From assembly GCA_027077795.1 (NCBI GenBank), contig JALWTT010000006.1, forward strand, positions 585,791-649,790: a stretch of 64,000 nt of DNA, in the 5' to 3' direction. The DNA comes from Thermotogaceae bacterium (GTDB taxonomy: Bacteria > Thermotogota > Thermotogae > Thermotogales > Thermotogaceae). The first letter of the stretch is position 1. Every line of letters begins with the position of its first letter. Below the pieces are notes generated by a model, which was not told the DNA's origin, ran no database searches, and saw nothing but the letters and a program-made list of their open reading frames with translations. The position numbers were made by a program, and so were the translations under genes. Below, in pieces: positions 43,031 to 51,747 of the stretch.

Positions 43031-43843
43031 TCAATCGCTATCTATTTCCCAGGCTATTGCGTATCTATATCCCCTTCTACTAATCAACACAGGTCCAAAC
43101 TTCTCCAAGATGGATGTTACAACAACCAAGCCACTTTTTAACGTCTTTCCTCTACCTTTGGGAACAAACGGGAGGGAATCTACTTCATCTGGAGTCATAT
43201 CAATGATCAAACTGAAAATTTCGTTTACAAGCGAGAGGTCTATTAGAGATCCATGGACACGCTTTAAGTCCCATCTTTTATGGCGATATGAAGCGATTGT
43301 GACGAACGTTCCACCTATCCCAACGGGTTTTCCAGAAAAATCCGGAAGTTTTTTCTCAATTTCATCTACCAGCTTTCTGAAGTTATCCTTTGTCACATTC
43401 ATTACTTTTTTTGTCCCAAAAGGCAAGCTGATCCATTTATCCTCCCGAATTATCTCAAGACTTCCTCCACCCAAGTCGAAGACCAGAGGATCTGCTATCT
43501 TTATGTCATCGTCCCAAAGAACTGATAGATAGGAATACCTTGCCTCTTCCTTGGCTGATAAAATCCTCCCCTGAGTGCTTCCCTTTATCCGGTTAAAGCA
43601 CCACTCTCCGTTTCTCGCTTCTCGAAAAACAGCTGTCCCGAAGGCGTATAAATTCGTGGTAAATTTCATCGCGTTTGACTTCATCTTCAAGAAATCCCTT
43701 CTAAGAGTTTCACAGCTGAAGAATTTATTTCCTTTCATGTAAGAAAAAGCGGAGGTAACCTTTACCTCCTCATGAATTTCATCTTTTCCATCCACAACGA
43801 GGGCTATGAAAGAATTCGATCCTAGGTCGAAGATTCCTACCAT
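43031..43843 (-). CDS. Ppx/GppA phosphatase family protein
   Basis: A 270-residue protein of the exopolyphosphatase / guanosine pentaphosphate phosphatase fold. It starts VGIFDLGSNSFIALVVDG (phosphate 1 loop), has a middle LSAKEEARYSYLSV, the phosphate 2 loop PLVFDLGGGSLEII and VGIGGTFVTIASY. It is shorter than full Ppx (about 300 for the short archetype), covering the two actin-like domains only. It could act on polyphosphate or (p)ppGpp. ATG 43843 overlaps the SDR stop by 7 bases. It is last in the ten-gene run. Confidence 0.88.
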   Translation of the reverse strand: MVGIFDLGSNSFIALVVDGKDEIHEEVKVTSAFSYMKGNKFFSCETLRRDFLKMKSNAMKFTTNLYAFGTAVFREARNGEWCFNRIKGSTQGRILSAKEEARYSYLSVLWDDDIKIADPLVFDLGGGSLEIIREDKWISLPFGTKKVMNVTKDNFRKLVDEIEKKLPDFSGKPVGIGGTFVTIASYRHKRWDLKRVHGSLIDLSLVNEIFSLIIDMTPDEVDSLPFVPKGRGKTLKSGLVVVTSILEKFGPVLISRRGYRYAIAWEIDSD

Positions 43844-44514
43844 TTCATCTGTCTTCCAGTATAGTCAAAGAATTTGCCACTATCTCTCAGAGAAATACGT
43901 CTGGCCAAATTCACTATTCCAGAAGCCGATTCTTCGGGAAGGATAGGCGCAGCACTTCCACCCATATCCGTCCTAACCCATCCGGGGTGAACGGATATGA
44001 CTACTATTTCTTTCGGCTTGAGTTGATTAGCGAGCAACCTGGTTACCATGTTGAGAGCAGCTTTCGAAACCGAGTAGGAATAGCTAGAAGTTGAAGAAGC
44101 TCCAGATATGGATCCGAGCACCGACGAGGTGTTCACAACCTTGGCTCCCTTTTTCAATTTCCCTGCTCTGTCCAAGACTGCCGTTAGTTTTAGAGGAGCA
44201 AATGTATTCACCTTTATCGTCTCAAGGAACTCTTTCTGGGAGAAATTGGGATAGCTCTCTCTATTCATGACTCCCGCGTTGTTCATCAGAAAATCCACAG
44301 GGGCTTTGACCTCATATGCTATTCTCTCTATATCCTCTTCAAAGCTGAGATCTGCCACTATCAAGCTGAACCTCTCCCTGTGTTTCTTGGAGATCTCCCT
44401 GACAGATTCGTATTCCCTTCTGGAAACTCCTATGACCTCATCACCATCGTTCAAGATCCTCAGAGTCAACGCCCTTCCTATTCCCCTGTTGACACCGGTT
44501 ACAAGCCACAGCAT
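43837..44514 (-). CDS. Short-chain dehydrogenase/reductase
   Basis: A classical SDR of 225 residues with a Rossmann fold. Nucleotide motif TGVNRGIG (6-13), NNAGVM, the catalytic Ser in NTSSVLGS and YSYSVSK (the YxxxK pair), and VSVHPGWVRTDMGG near the end written VISVHPGWVRTDMGG. This last motif is common in carbonyl-reductase-like SDRs. I start at ATG 44514, seven bases after GGGAGTGAT; in-frame starts 9 and 27 bases upstream are possible. Substrate unknown. It is embedded between an RseC-like gene and ppx. Confidence 0.9.
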   Translation of the reverse strand: MLWLVTGVNRGIGRALTLRILNDGDEVIGVSRREYESVREISKKHRERFSLIVADLSFEEDIERIAYEVKAPVDFLMNNAGVMNRESYPNFSQKEFLETIKVNTFAPLKLTAVLDRAGKLKKGAKVVNTSSVLGSISGASSTSSYSYSVSKAALNMVTRLLANQLKPKEIVVISVHPGWVRTDMGGSAAPILPEESASGIVNLARRISLRDSGKFFDYTGRQMKW

Positions 44515-44537
44515 ATCATCCATCACTCCCTTTTCTT

Positions 44538-44966
44538 TCACTTCATGTTAAAAAGTCCACCACTATTCCTAACAGCCACAACCTTCGGTTTGTACCTAGC
44601 TGCTATTCTTTGGTCCAGTTTCCTCAAGAACATGTAGTACAAAGCAACGGGTACGATTGATAGGATGAAAGAGATTTCATCCGAGTATCGGAAGTACTTG
44701 AACATCACCAGAAGGGATATGAATATCAAAAGAGGCATGGTGTAAACCACAAAAGAGAGTCTGGTCGCAACGGCCTTTGGTGTTCTCACCTCGACTATAT
44801 CTCCTATTTTCAGATCAAGACCTTCCACCAGTGCTCTGACTTTTTGTTTATCAGGATCCATGTTGCATACCGAGTTGAAAATGCAATTGGCACATCCTTC
44901 AAGCTCAAGTGGCTCTAAAACAGCTTCGTTTCCACGAAGATTAACAACCCTCATAAGCTCACCCAT
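44538..44966 (-). CDS. RseC/SoxR-reducing family membrane protein
   Basis: A 142-residue protein of the RseC family: an N-terminal cytoplasmic part with ELEGCANCIFNSVC (clustered cysteines that may hold an Fe-S or metal site), a strand VRALVEGLDLKIGDIVEVRTP, two membrane spans (VYTMPLLIFISLLVMF and SFILSIVPVALYYMFL), and a basic tail. Family members act with Rnf/Rsx complexes or sigma-E control in proteobacteria; the role in Thermotogota is not known. ATG 44966 lies six bases after GGGAGGT. Confidence 0.88.
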   Translation of the reverse strand: MGELMRVVNLRGNEAVLEPLELEGCANCIFNSVCNMDPDKQKVRALVEGLDLKIGDIVEVRTPKAVATRLSFVVYTMPLLIFISLLVMFKYFRYSDEISFILSIVPVALYYMFLRKLDQRIAARYKPKVVAVRNSGGLFNMK

Positions 44967-44970
44967 GGTT

Positions 44971-45519
44971 CTACCTCCCGTAAATCCCTACCACTTCCGC
45001 TTGAGCAATTATGTGTCCTCTCATCGCCTTCTCCAGCTCTTTTCTGCTTGAACCATCCTTTAAAGTGAGTTCTTTATCGAGTGCAAACACCCTGAAGTGA
45101 TAATGATGTTTTCCGTGCCCCCTTGGTGGGCACGGTCCATCGTATCCCACTCTTTTGAAGTCATTCAATCCTTGAATCATCAAAGAAGTTTTTCGCGGGA
45201 CAGCCTTCGGTATAGATGCGGAATCGGAGGAAACTTTTATGTTCCAAGCAGTCCAGTGTGTGAACGTTCCAATCGGTGCATCTGGATCGTCCACTATTAT
45301 TGCAAGAAATCTAGCGTTTCTGGGGATTCCATTTATCACGAGCTGAGGGCTCACGTTTGCACCATCACAAGTGAACTCTTTGGGGATTTCACCGCCGTTT
45401 TTGAAAACGCTACTCACAGTCATCTTCCCACCTCCCCAATTTCTTTCACTAGAGATGTAAATGTACCCTACGATTATCAGAGCTACTACTACGGTGATGA
45501 AAATCCAAAGGAGTTTCAT
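44971..45519 (-). CDS. YbhB/YbcL family (PEBP, Raf-kinase-inhibitor-like) protein
   Basis: A 182-residue protein with an N-terminal membrane anchor or signal (LLWIFITVVVALIIVGYIYI), then the PEBP domain: SSVFKNGGEIPKEFTCDGANVSPQL, ARFLAIIVDDPDAPIGTFTHWTAWNI (the DPDAP and HW anion-binding site), YDGPCPPRGHGKHHYHFRVFALD. Bacterial members have no settled substrate. The ATG overlaps the NurA-like gene stop as ATGA. It may sit on the outer face of the membrane. Confidence 0.93.
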   Translation of the reverse strand: MKLLWIFITVVVALIIVGYIYISSERNWGGGKMTVSSVFKNGGEIPKEFTCDGANVSPQLVINGIPRNARFLAIIVDDPDAPIGTFTHWTAWNIKVSSDSASIPKAVPRKTSLMIQGLNDFKRVGYDGPCPPRGHGKHHYHFRVFALDKELTLKDGSSRKELEKAMRGHIIAQAEVVGIYGR

Positions 45520-46412
45520 TCGCTTTCTCCCTCCTCTATTTTTACCAGACTTTCCACAGTTGCTGGGTCATACAAATAGGCTCCTAAAATTTGCTCAAGT
45601 CCTTGGACTGGTGGAATGTCGTTTGGATATCTCCCAAACGATATGTCCAGTGATATCTCCGCTACAACCGAAGCAACGGAGTTGAAAAACTTTGTTATCC
45701 TTTCAATGTCGGACTTTCTAGCGGCCACCGCGTCGAGTCTGACAAAGGTGTTTCTACCGATTCTCACATAGCTACTCACAAGTCTTATCTCATTGCCTTC
45801 ATTTGAATAAATCGTTGCAAACGCTTTAGATCTATCGCCAATTTCCAGGTTATTTAAAAGCTTCTTTTCGACTTCAGGAGATAAAGAGGATTCCACATTT
45901 TTGACCAATCCCACGGGACCATATCCCGGGGTGAAAGGACGCTCCGTTCTAAGCTGAAATATCGGTTTAAGGCTCCCATCTTTTATCACAGCTCCCATAG
46001 CATCTTGAACGAGCTTTCTGGAAAGCTCCATTTCCATCTCAGCCATGAGTTTGTTTGAAAACTGCGAGAGATCCCCATTTTCCACAATACCCTTGGTTGC
46101 TTCTCTCCCCCAGATGCGAACATTCATATTTCTCAGCGGAGATGTAAAAGCTGCAACAAATACACTTTTGGGCTCGTCGATTATCTCGACTCTTCTACAA
46201 CAATAAAGAATTGCTCCAACAACAACCTGAGATATCAAGAGTTTGCTGGATGGAGATGGTTCGTACCTCAAAAGGTGTCGAAGTTTCCCATCGACGAAAA
46301 TCACCCTATTGGGTGGAGCCTCCGACTTGGGAAAGTCCCACTCGAATATCTCGGCATTTTCTCTGTAGCTTTTCAGAACCTCTAGATTGCTTTCTATCCT
46401 CCTCAATTCCAT
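45516..46412 (-). CDS. NurA-like nuclease-fold protein
   Basis: A 298-residue protein with the spaced motifs of the NurA domain (RNase H-like fold): VIFVDGKLRHLL near the start (first Asp), a middle VIKDGSLKPIF (second Asp), GPVGLVKNVE (the conserved Lys), and late SYVRIGRNTFVRLDAVA. NurA is a 5'-3' exonuclease that pairs with the HerA ATPase in DNA end processing. No HerA is in the window. ATG 46412 is preferred because AAGGTGAT lies five bases upstream; a TTG two codons earlier abuts the previous stop. Function is an inference from motif order. Confidence 0.6.
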   Translation of the reverse strand: MELRRIESNLEVLKSYRENAEIFEWDFPKSEAPPNRVIFVDGKLRHLLRYEPSPSSKLLISQVVVGAILYCCRRVEIIDEPKSVFVAAFTSPLRNMNVRIWGREATKGIVENGDLSQFSNKLMAEMEMELSRKLVQDAMGAVIKDGSLKPIFQLRTERPFTPGYGPVGLVKNVESSLSPEVEKKLLNNLEIGDRSKAFATIYSNEGNEIRLVSSYVRIGRNTFVRLDAVAARKSDIERITKFFNSVASVVAEISLDISFGRYPNDIPPVQGLEQILGAYLYDPATVESLVKIEEGESE

Positions 46413-46418
46413 TTTCAA

Positions 46419-47162
46419 TCACCTTTTCAGAAATTCCAGAGTTCTTTCAAGCACTATCTCTTTTTCTTCACTAGTTACAACCACATGTGGACTTCTCTCC
46501 AAAACGAGGAATTCTTTTTCTCCGCCCAATTTCTTCTCCAAATAGTCTTTTACCTCTATGGGAACCGTGCTATCAGATCTCGAAACGACCACAAGAGCTT
46601 TCCCAGAGAAGTTTTCCAACGACTTCCTTCCTTCAAACTGCAACCTGAAGAATTCCCTGCTTTGCCTGTAATAATTATAACTCCAGTATTCTTGACGCAA
46701 CCTCTCTCTTACAGGGTCGTCTTCTATTACCTGCAGCGGCTCTTTCTTTCTCACTCTGTTCACGAAAAGTGATGTGAAAAAAATTACGGGTAAGTATTTT
46801 TGAAACACCGTTAAAAATGCGGGGGCGTATAGGAGGATTCTTCTCACTTCAAATTCAACGGCCAAGATAACTGTCAACACTCCACCCATAGATAGACCGC
46901 CAACTACTATCTCAGAACAGTAATTTTTCATATCATAATACTCGTCTATAACTCTCCTTTTCCAATCTCTTCTTCCAGTTCTCATGAAATCTTCAGATGT
47001 GGTGGCATGACCTGGAAGCCTGGGAACTCTCACCGTCCACCCGAGCCTTTCATGAACATTTTCCGCTATATACATCATTTCGTATGGGGAACCTGTAAAT
47101 CCGTGGATAAGCAACAGGCACTTATTACTTCCTTGAAGCAGTTGTGAAGGGAATATGGCCAC
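46419..47162 (-). CDS. Alpha/beta hydrolase (carboxylesterase type)
   Basis: A 247-residue alpha/beta hydrolase. LLLIHGFTGSPYEM gives the oxyanion loop, GGLSMGG holds the nucleophile Ser91, VVSRSDSTVPIEV the acid Asp, and SPHVV the catalytic His. The HGFTGSP pattern and size match the Est30-type monoacylglycerol/carboxyl esterases. GTG 47162 follows GAGGGGTG by six bases; an in-frame GTG nine bases earlier lies inside that site. Its start overlaps the radical SAM gene by 38 bases. Confidence 0.88.
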   Translation of the reverse strand: MAIFPSQLLQGSNKCLLLIHGFTGSPYEMMYIAENVHERLGWTVRVPRLPGHATTSEDFMRTGRRDWKRRVIDEYYDMKNYCSEIVVGGLSMGGVLTVILAVEFEVRRILLYAPAFLTVFQKYLPVIFFTSLFVNRVRKKEPLQVIEDDPVRERLRQEYWSYNYYRQSREFFRLQFEGRKSLENFSGKALVVVSRSDSTVPIEVKDYLEKKLGGEKEFLVLERSPHVVVTSEEKEIVLERTLEFLKR

Positions 47163-48621
47163 TCTTTTCACCCCTCTTTACATTCACATGCTCTCTGTAT
47201 ATGAAGTCCTTTAGAGATTTTTTTCCAAATCTGTTGAAGATTTCCACGTACTCTTCCGCTATTTCAGAAGTTGCGTTGGCGATCTCATATTGAACCACGC
47301 TTCCTTTTAAACTTTCAAAATGCGCTTTCACTCCTCTAATTTTAAGAGTACCCTGTAGAAACTTTTTTTTACTTTCCAGAACTTTCACATCTTCCATTCT
47401 ATCGTTCACAAGAGGAGTCCCAGGTTTTGGTATGAGAGGATTCAAACTCAGCTTGACATTTCTGTACCCCATCTTTAGAGCTACTCTAGTAATATCTGAT
47501 ATACCGGCGAGATCCCTTTCAGATTCCCTTGAAACGCCATATATGAAGTACATCTTCACTGAATCGAACCCAGCTTTTCTTCCCAGTATGAGAGCTCTTT
47601 CTATATGCTCCTCGTTGATATCCTTCTTCAGTATGTCTCTCACCCTTTGACTTCCTCCCTCGGGTGCAACTGTAAAACTTCTTTGGCCGGATTCCCTCAG
47701 CATTCTCATGAGACGTAGATTCAGCCCATCCATTCTCATTGAGGAGACGGAAAAGCTCCTACCCTCTAGCAAATCGAGAAGTTCATCCATCCATGGATAG
47801 TCGGTTACAGTCGCACTTATCAACCCTATTTTCACGCTTCTGGGGATATTTTTAACAACGCTATCGAGAACAGATGTTCTCAGAAATCTAGCGGGTTTTT
47901 GAAGATGTCCTATCATGCAAAATGCACATCGTCTTATGCAACCTCTTCCTATTTCTATGAGAAAGCTGTTTCTAAATTCCCCATCTGGTGTTATAACACT
48001 TCCAACTGGAGGGAGTGAATTCAAATCAGAAAACTTTGCGACTTTTCCTCTCTTCTCAAATCTCGGTATTTCAACGAACGGTATCATTCTCATCGCATCT
48101 AAAATTTCTCTCTTCACTTTCAACAGAACCGCATCTGAGATATCCTTGATCCCGGTTTCCAAATCCCCCCTATAGATAATATCGGCTATTGGGTAGACTG
48201 ATGAAGGATTGAAGTAGGTCATAGCTCCCCCAACAAGAATCAATGGATGGTGTTCATCACGTTCCTTCCATTTCAGTGGAATCTGCAGTTTTTTCAGTAT
48301 ATCCATGATATTTAACAGGTCTAATTCGAAGTTATAGGAGAAAGCGATCACCCTGAATTCATCAATAGGTCTCAACGACTCAAGCGAATAGAAGCGTCTG
48401 AAGGATTCGCCATAGAAGAAACGTTCGACCCCTACACCATAAAGGGAAAACAGATCTCTCACCCAACTGAACGAAAGAGAAGAAGCAGCTACTCGATAGT
48501 TTGAGGGGAAAAACAGGGCTAAATCATCACCGCGAGATGGATTATAATCCTTTTCTCGTTTGGAGAAGTTCTCAACTACGCTATAATCTCTGAAGTCCTC
48601 CGGCCTTCTAGGCCTTCTCAA
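47125..48621 (-). CDS. Radical SAM protein with B12-binding-like N-terminal domain
   Basis: A 498-residue radical SAM enzyme. The cluster ligands are C228, C232 and C235 (GCIRRCAFC), followed by SVSSMRMDGLNLRL, TVAPEGGSQRVRD and KMYFIYGVSRE, typical of the half-barrel. The first ~190 residues resemble the cobalamin-binding domain (LVGGAMTYFNPSSVYPIADIIYRGDLE) found in TIGR03960-like proteins, but the DxHxxG box for base-off B12 is not evident. The reaction is unknown. Start TTG 48621 overlaps the ftsH stop as TTGA after AGGAGGTC. Confidence 0.88.
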   Translation of the reverse strand: MRRPRRPEDFRDYSVVENFSKREKDYNPSRGDDLALFFPSNYRVAASSLSFSWVRDLFSLYGVGVERFFYGESFRRFYSLESLRPIDEFRVIAFSYNFELDLLNIMDILKKLQIPLKWKERDEHHPLILVGGAMTYFNPSSVYPIADIIYRGDLETGIKDISDAVLLKVKREILDAMRMIPFVEIPRFEKRGKVAKFSDLNSLPPVGSVITPDGEFRNSFLIEIGRGCIRRCAFCMIGHLQKPARFLRTSVLDSVVKNIPRSVKIGLISATVTDYPWMDELLDLLEGRSFSVSSMRMDGLNLRLMRMLRESGQRSFTVAPEGGSQRVRDILKKDINEEHIERALILGRKAGFDSVKMYFIYGVSRESERDLAGISDITRVALKMGYRNVKLSLNPLIPKPGTPLVNDRMEDVKVLESKKKFLQGTLKIRGVKAHFESLKGSVVQYEIANATSEIAEEYVEIFNRFGKKSLKDFIYREHVNVKRGEKSGHIPFTTASRK

Positions 48622-50495
48622 TTGTCGACCTCCTGATCGACTTCTGAATGCTTTTCTTCCTCAACGAGATCTTCTCCCTTTTCCGCCAGCTCGCTCTTCA
48701 AAATTTTTCTGAGCTCATCCCCTTCGATGGTTTCCTTACTGAGCAACAACTCCACTATCCTATCCATCTGTTGACGGTGATCGAGGAGGATCTTTTTTGC
48801 CCTTTCATAGCAATCCATTACGATACTCTTCACCTCTTCATCGATCTCACTAGCTACTTCTTCTGAGAAGTTCCTTATCCTTGCCAAATCTTTTCCAAGG
48901 AAGACTTCTTTTTCCGTTTTTCCCCATGAAAGTGGTCCCAACCTATCGCTCATGCCGAGCTCGCAAACCATGGCCCTGGCCATTTCAGTAGCTCTTTCGA
49001 TGTCATTCGCCGCGCCCGAAGTTATATCACCGAAAATAATCTCTTCAGCAGCTCTACCTCCAAGTATAGCAGTTATCCTATCGAGCATTTCTCTCTTTGA
49101 AACCAAATATTTATCCTCATGAGGTAGTTGCAGAGTATATCCAAGTGCTTTGTAACCTCTTGGAATGATAGAAATCCTGTGAACGGGATCAGCATTTGGC
49201 AGGACTGTTGAGACTATCGCATGACCTACCTCATGATAGGCTATCACTTTTTTCTCACGAGCGCTTATGACCCTGCTCTTTCTGGCTGGTCCAGCTATTA
49301 CCCTATCTATGGCTTCTTCAAAGTCCTTCATGCTTATAACAGTTCTACTCTCTCTTGCGGCGAGCAGAGCTGCTTCGTTGATCAGGTTTTCAAGATCTGC
49401 ACCAACAAAGCCTGTTGTTCTCTTAGCCAGTATTCTAACATCTACATCTTCTGAAATAGGTTTACCTCTCAGGTGTATCTTGAGGATAGCCTCTCTCCCT
49501 CTCAGATCTGGCGGATCTACAATCACTTTCTTATCAAATCTGCCGGGCCTTAAAAGTGCGGGGTCAAGTATATCCGGTCTGTTTGTGGCCGCCATGACTA
49601 TTATTCCCTCTTTTGAATCGAAACCATCCATTTCCACGAGAAGTTGATTCAGTGTTTGCTCTCTTTCATCGTGACCTCCGCCAAGTCCTGCCCCTCTGTG
49701 TCTGCCAACTGCGTCTATTTCATCTATGAACACGATGCACGGAGCGTTCGCCTTTGCCTGATTGAAGAGATCTCTGACCCTGGCTGCACCTACACCAACA
49801 AAGAGTTCTACGAAATCCGAACCGGAGATGTGAAAAAACGGAACATTTGCCTCACCCGCTACTGCACGCGCAAGGAGGGTTTTACCTGTTCCAGGAGGTC
49901 CAACAAGGAGTATGCCTTTTGGCATCCTAGCACCTATTCTATTGTATTTCGCCGGATTCCTGAGAAAATCCACCACCTCCTGAAGTTCCTCTACCGCTTC
50001 ATCTACTCCTGCAACGTCTTTGAAAGTCACCTTTCTCTCACCAGGTTTGAACATCCTTGCCCGGCTTCTCGTGAACGTCATAGCACTGTTCCCTCGGCTT
50101 GCAATTGCACGCATGACGAATATCCACACAAATATCAGGAGAAGTGTTGGGATGAGGGTTCCAAGAACGTTTACCCAGACAGAACTTGATATGCTTTTTT
50201 CGCCCGAAACTTTAACACCTTTTTCGGCCAACTTTTTGATCAAATTACCATCCTTTTCGATCCAAGGTGCATAGACTTCATAGAGACGTTTGTCTCCCTT
50301 CAAGTGAAACCTCACAGAGCCGTCGTCACTCACGACAACGTCAGAGAGCATACCTTGATCCACGTATCTCAAAAACTTTGTGTAATCGACCTTTACCATA
50401 GGTGGCTCTGTCGAGTACATCGCTTTTGCAAACCAAAAGAAAGACAGTATTATCAAAATGGCTATCACTATGTTGACAAAGTTTACCCGGTTCAA
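48618..50495 (-). CDS. ftsH: ATP-dependent zinc metalloprotease FtsH
   Basis: Membrane-bound AAA+ protease for quality control of membrane and regulatory proteins. The 625-residue protein has two membrane spans (7-24 and 107-129) flanking an outer domain, Walker A GPPGTGKT (199-206), Walker [14 protein letters not shown], the second region of homology [19 protein letters not shown], and the zinc site HEVGH (421-425; HEAGH in most relatives). Start TTG 50495 follows AGGAGGGGAT. It directly follows tilS, a pairing conserved across many bacteria. Confidence 0.97.
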   Translation of the reverse strand: MNRVNFVNIVIAILIILSFFWFAKAMYSTEPPMVKVDYTKFLRYVDQGMLSDVVVSDDGSVRFHLKGDKRLYEVYAPWIEKDGNLIKKLAEKGVKVSGEKSISSSVWVNVLGTLIPTLLLIFVWIFVMRAIASRGNSAMTFTRSRARMFKPGERKVTFKDVAGVDEAVEELQEVVDFLRNPAKYNRIGARMPKGILLVGPPGTGKTLLARAVAGEANVPFFHISGSDFVELFVGVGAARVRDLFNQAKANAPCIVFIDEIDAVGRHRGAGLGGGHDEREQTLNQLLVEMDGFDSKEGIIVMAATNRPDILDPALLRPGRFDKKVIVDPPDLRGREAILKIHLRGKPISEDVDVRILAKRTTGFVGADLENLINEAALLAARESRTVISMKDFEEAIDRVIAGPARKSRVISAREKKVIAYHEVGHAIVSTVLPNADPVHRISIIPRGYKALGYTLQLPHEDKYLVSKREMLDRITAILGGRAAEEIIFGDITSGAANDIERATEMARAMVCELGMSDRLGPLSWGKTEKEVFLGKDLARIRNFSEEVASEIDEEVKSIVMDCYERAKKILLDHRQQMDRIVELLLSKETIEGDELRKILKSELAEKGEDLVEEEKHSEVDQEVDN

Positions 50496-50496
50496 C

Positions 50497-51747
50497 TCAT
50501 ATCCCCTCCTGAAGAATCCTCACATCGAACCCTTCTCCTCTGAATCTCTTGTTAACAATTTCTCCGCTTATCCAAACTATCTCATCACCAACAGCAATAA
50601 GAGGCACCTCATCTCTTAGATAAGCGGGTATTCTCCTTTCCGCCAGGTAATCCTTTAGCTTCTTTTTACCGATTCTATCACCTTTCCTTCTGTTCCTTAA
50701 TATCATACCACTTGAATTTTTCAGACCGTAACCGTTCCTCACGGTCACTTTGAAATCAAGAAAGTCATACTCTCCCTCAGACAAAGCAAACTCGATGTTT
50801 TCTCTTTCTAGATTTCCCACGAATATTTTCCCCAGGGAGACCCAAGCACCGAAATTTCCCCAAAATGTGATTTTGCCTCGCCCCTTTTCAACTATATCTA
50901 AGCATCTATCTATATCAAGCCAACTGGGAATCCTCCCGGTTCTAAGCTCGGTTAGCCTTCTTATAAGTTCTGCGTTCAGTAGAGGATGTTCCTGAAAGGA
51001 GAAATCGTATCCGTAGTGGAGCTTTCTCACCTCCACCTTTATCTTGTCCTCTATGATGTCCTCTAAAAAATCCGAAACCATTCTGGAGTTCTCAGACAGG
51101 CGAGACAACGAATCCACTAGGGAAGGGTTCAATCTCCTCAAAACGGGAATCACTTCGTGCCTGATGAAGTTTCTCGCATACTTGATATCGAAATTCGTTT
51201 CATCTACTACGTACTCTAAACTGTTCTTCTTAGCATATTCCTCTATCTCGTCTTTGGAAAAAGCCAGAAGAGGCCTTATAATATCATTCTCCCTGGGTTT
51301 AATTCCAGCCAATCCTCTAATACCTGTTCCGCGAATCATCCTGTAAAGAACCGTTTCAGCTAGGTCATTTTTGTGATGAGCAGTTGCTATGAGATCTGAT
51401 CCAGATTCCCTCTTCACTTTTCTTAGAAAGTCATATCTAATACGCCTCGCTGCTTCCTCAAGACTTTCACCTTTTTTTTTCTTCACTTCTATACGCTCTA
51501 TGGTGAACGGTATTCCTAATCTCTTCGCGGTTGACCTTACAAATTCTGCATCGCGAATTGAACTACTTCTAATTCCATGGTCGAGATGAGCGATGTGGAT
51601 CTTTATTTCCCATTTTTTAGACATACTCAAGAGGGAGTGGAGAAGTACCATGGAGTCAATGCCGCCCGAGACTGCTAAGACCAGTTTCTGTCCCTTCTTC
51701 AGTAGCCTTTCCCTCTTTATGAAGCCCTCCAGTTTTTTCAGGAACAT
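50497..51747 (-). CDS. tilS: tRNA(Ile)-lysidine synthase
   Basis: Converts the CAU wobble cytidine of tRNA-Ile2 to lysidine so that it reads AUA. The 416-residue protein has the PP-loop VSGGIDS (27-32), HLDHGIRSSSIRDAEFV, the ATAHHKNDLAETVLYRMIRGTG segment, RPLLAFSKDEIEEYA, and C-terminal TilS substrate-binding domains (ending with DYLAERRIPAYLRDEVPLI). ATG 51747 follows TTGGTGAG by five bases. The first 92 bases overlap the end of the TolB-like gene in another frame. Confidence 0.95.
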   Translation of the reverse strand: MFLKKLEGFIKRERLLKKGQKLVLAVSGGIDSMVLLHSLLSMSKKWEIKIHIAHLDHGIRSSSIRDAEFVRSTAKRLGIPFTIERIEVKKKKGESLEEAARRIRYDFLRKVKRESGSDLIATAHHKNDLAETVLYRMIRGTGIRGLAGIKPRENDIIRPLLAFSKDEIEEYAKKNSLEYVVDETNFDIKYARNFIRHEVIPVLRRLNPSLVDSLSRLSENSRMVSDFLEDIIEDKIKVEVRKLHYGYDFSFQEHPLLNAELIRRLTELRTGRIPSWLDIDRCLDIVEKGRGKITFWGNFGAWVSLGKIFVGNLERENIEFALSEGEYDFLDFKVTVRNGYGLKNSSGMILRNRRKGDRIGKKKLKDYLAERRIPAYLRDEVPLIAVGDEIVWISGEIVNKRFRGEGFDVRILQEGI

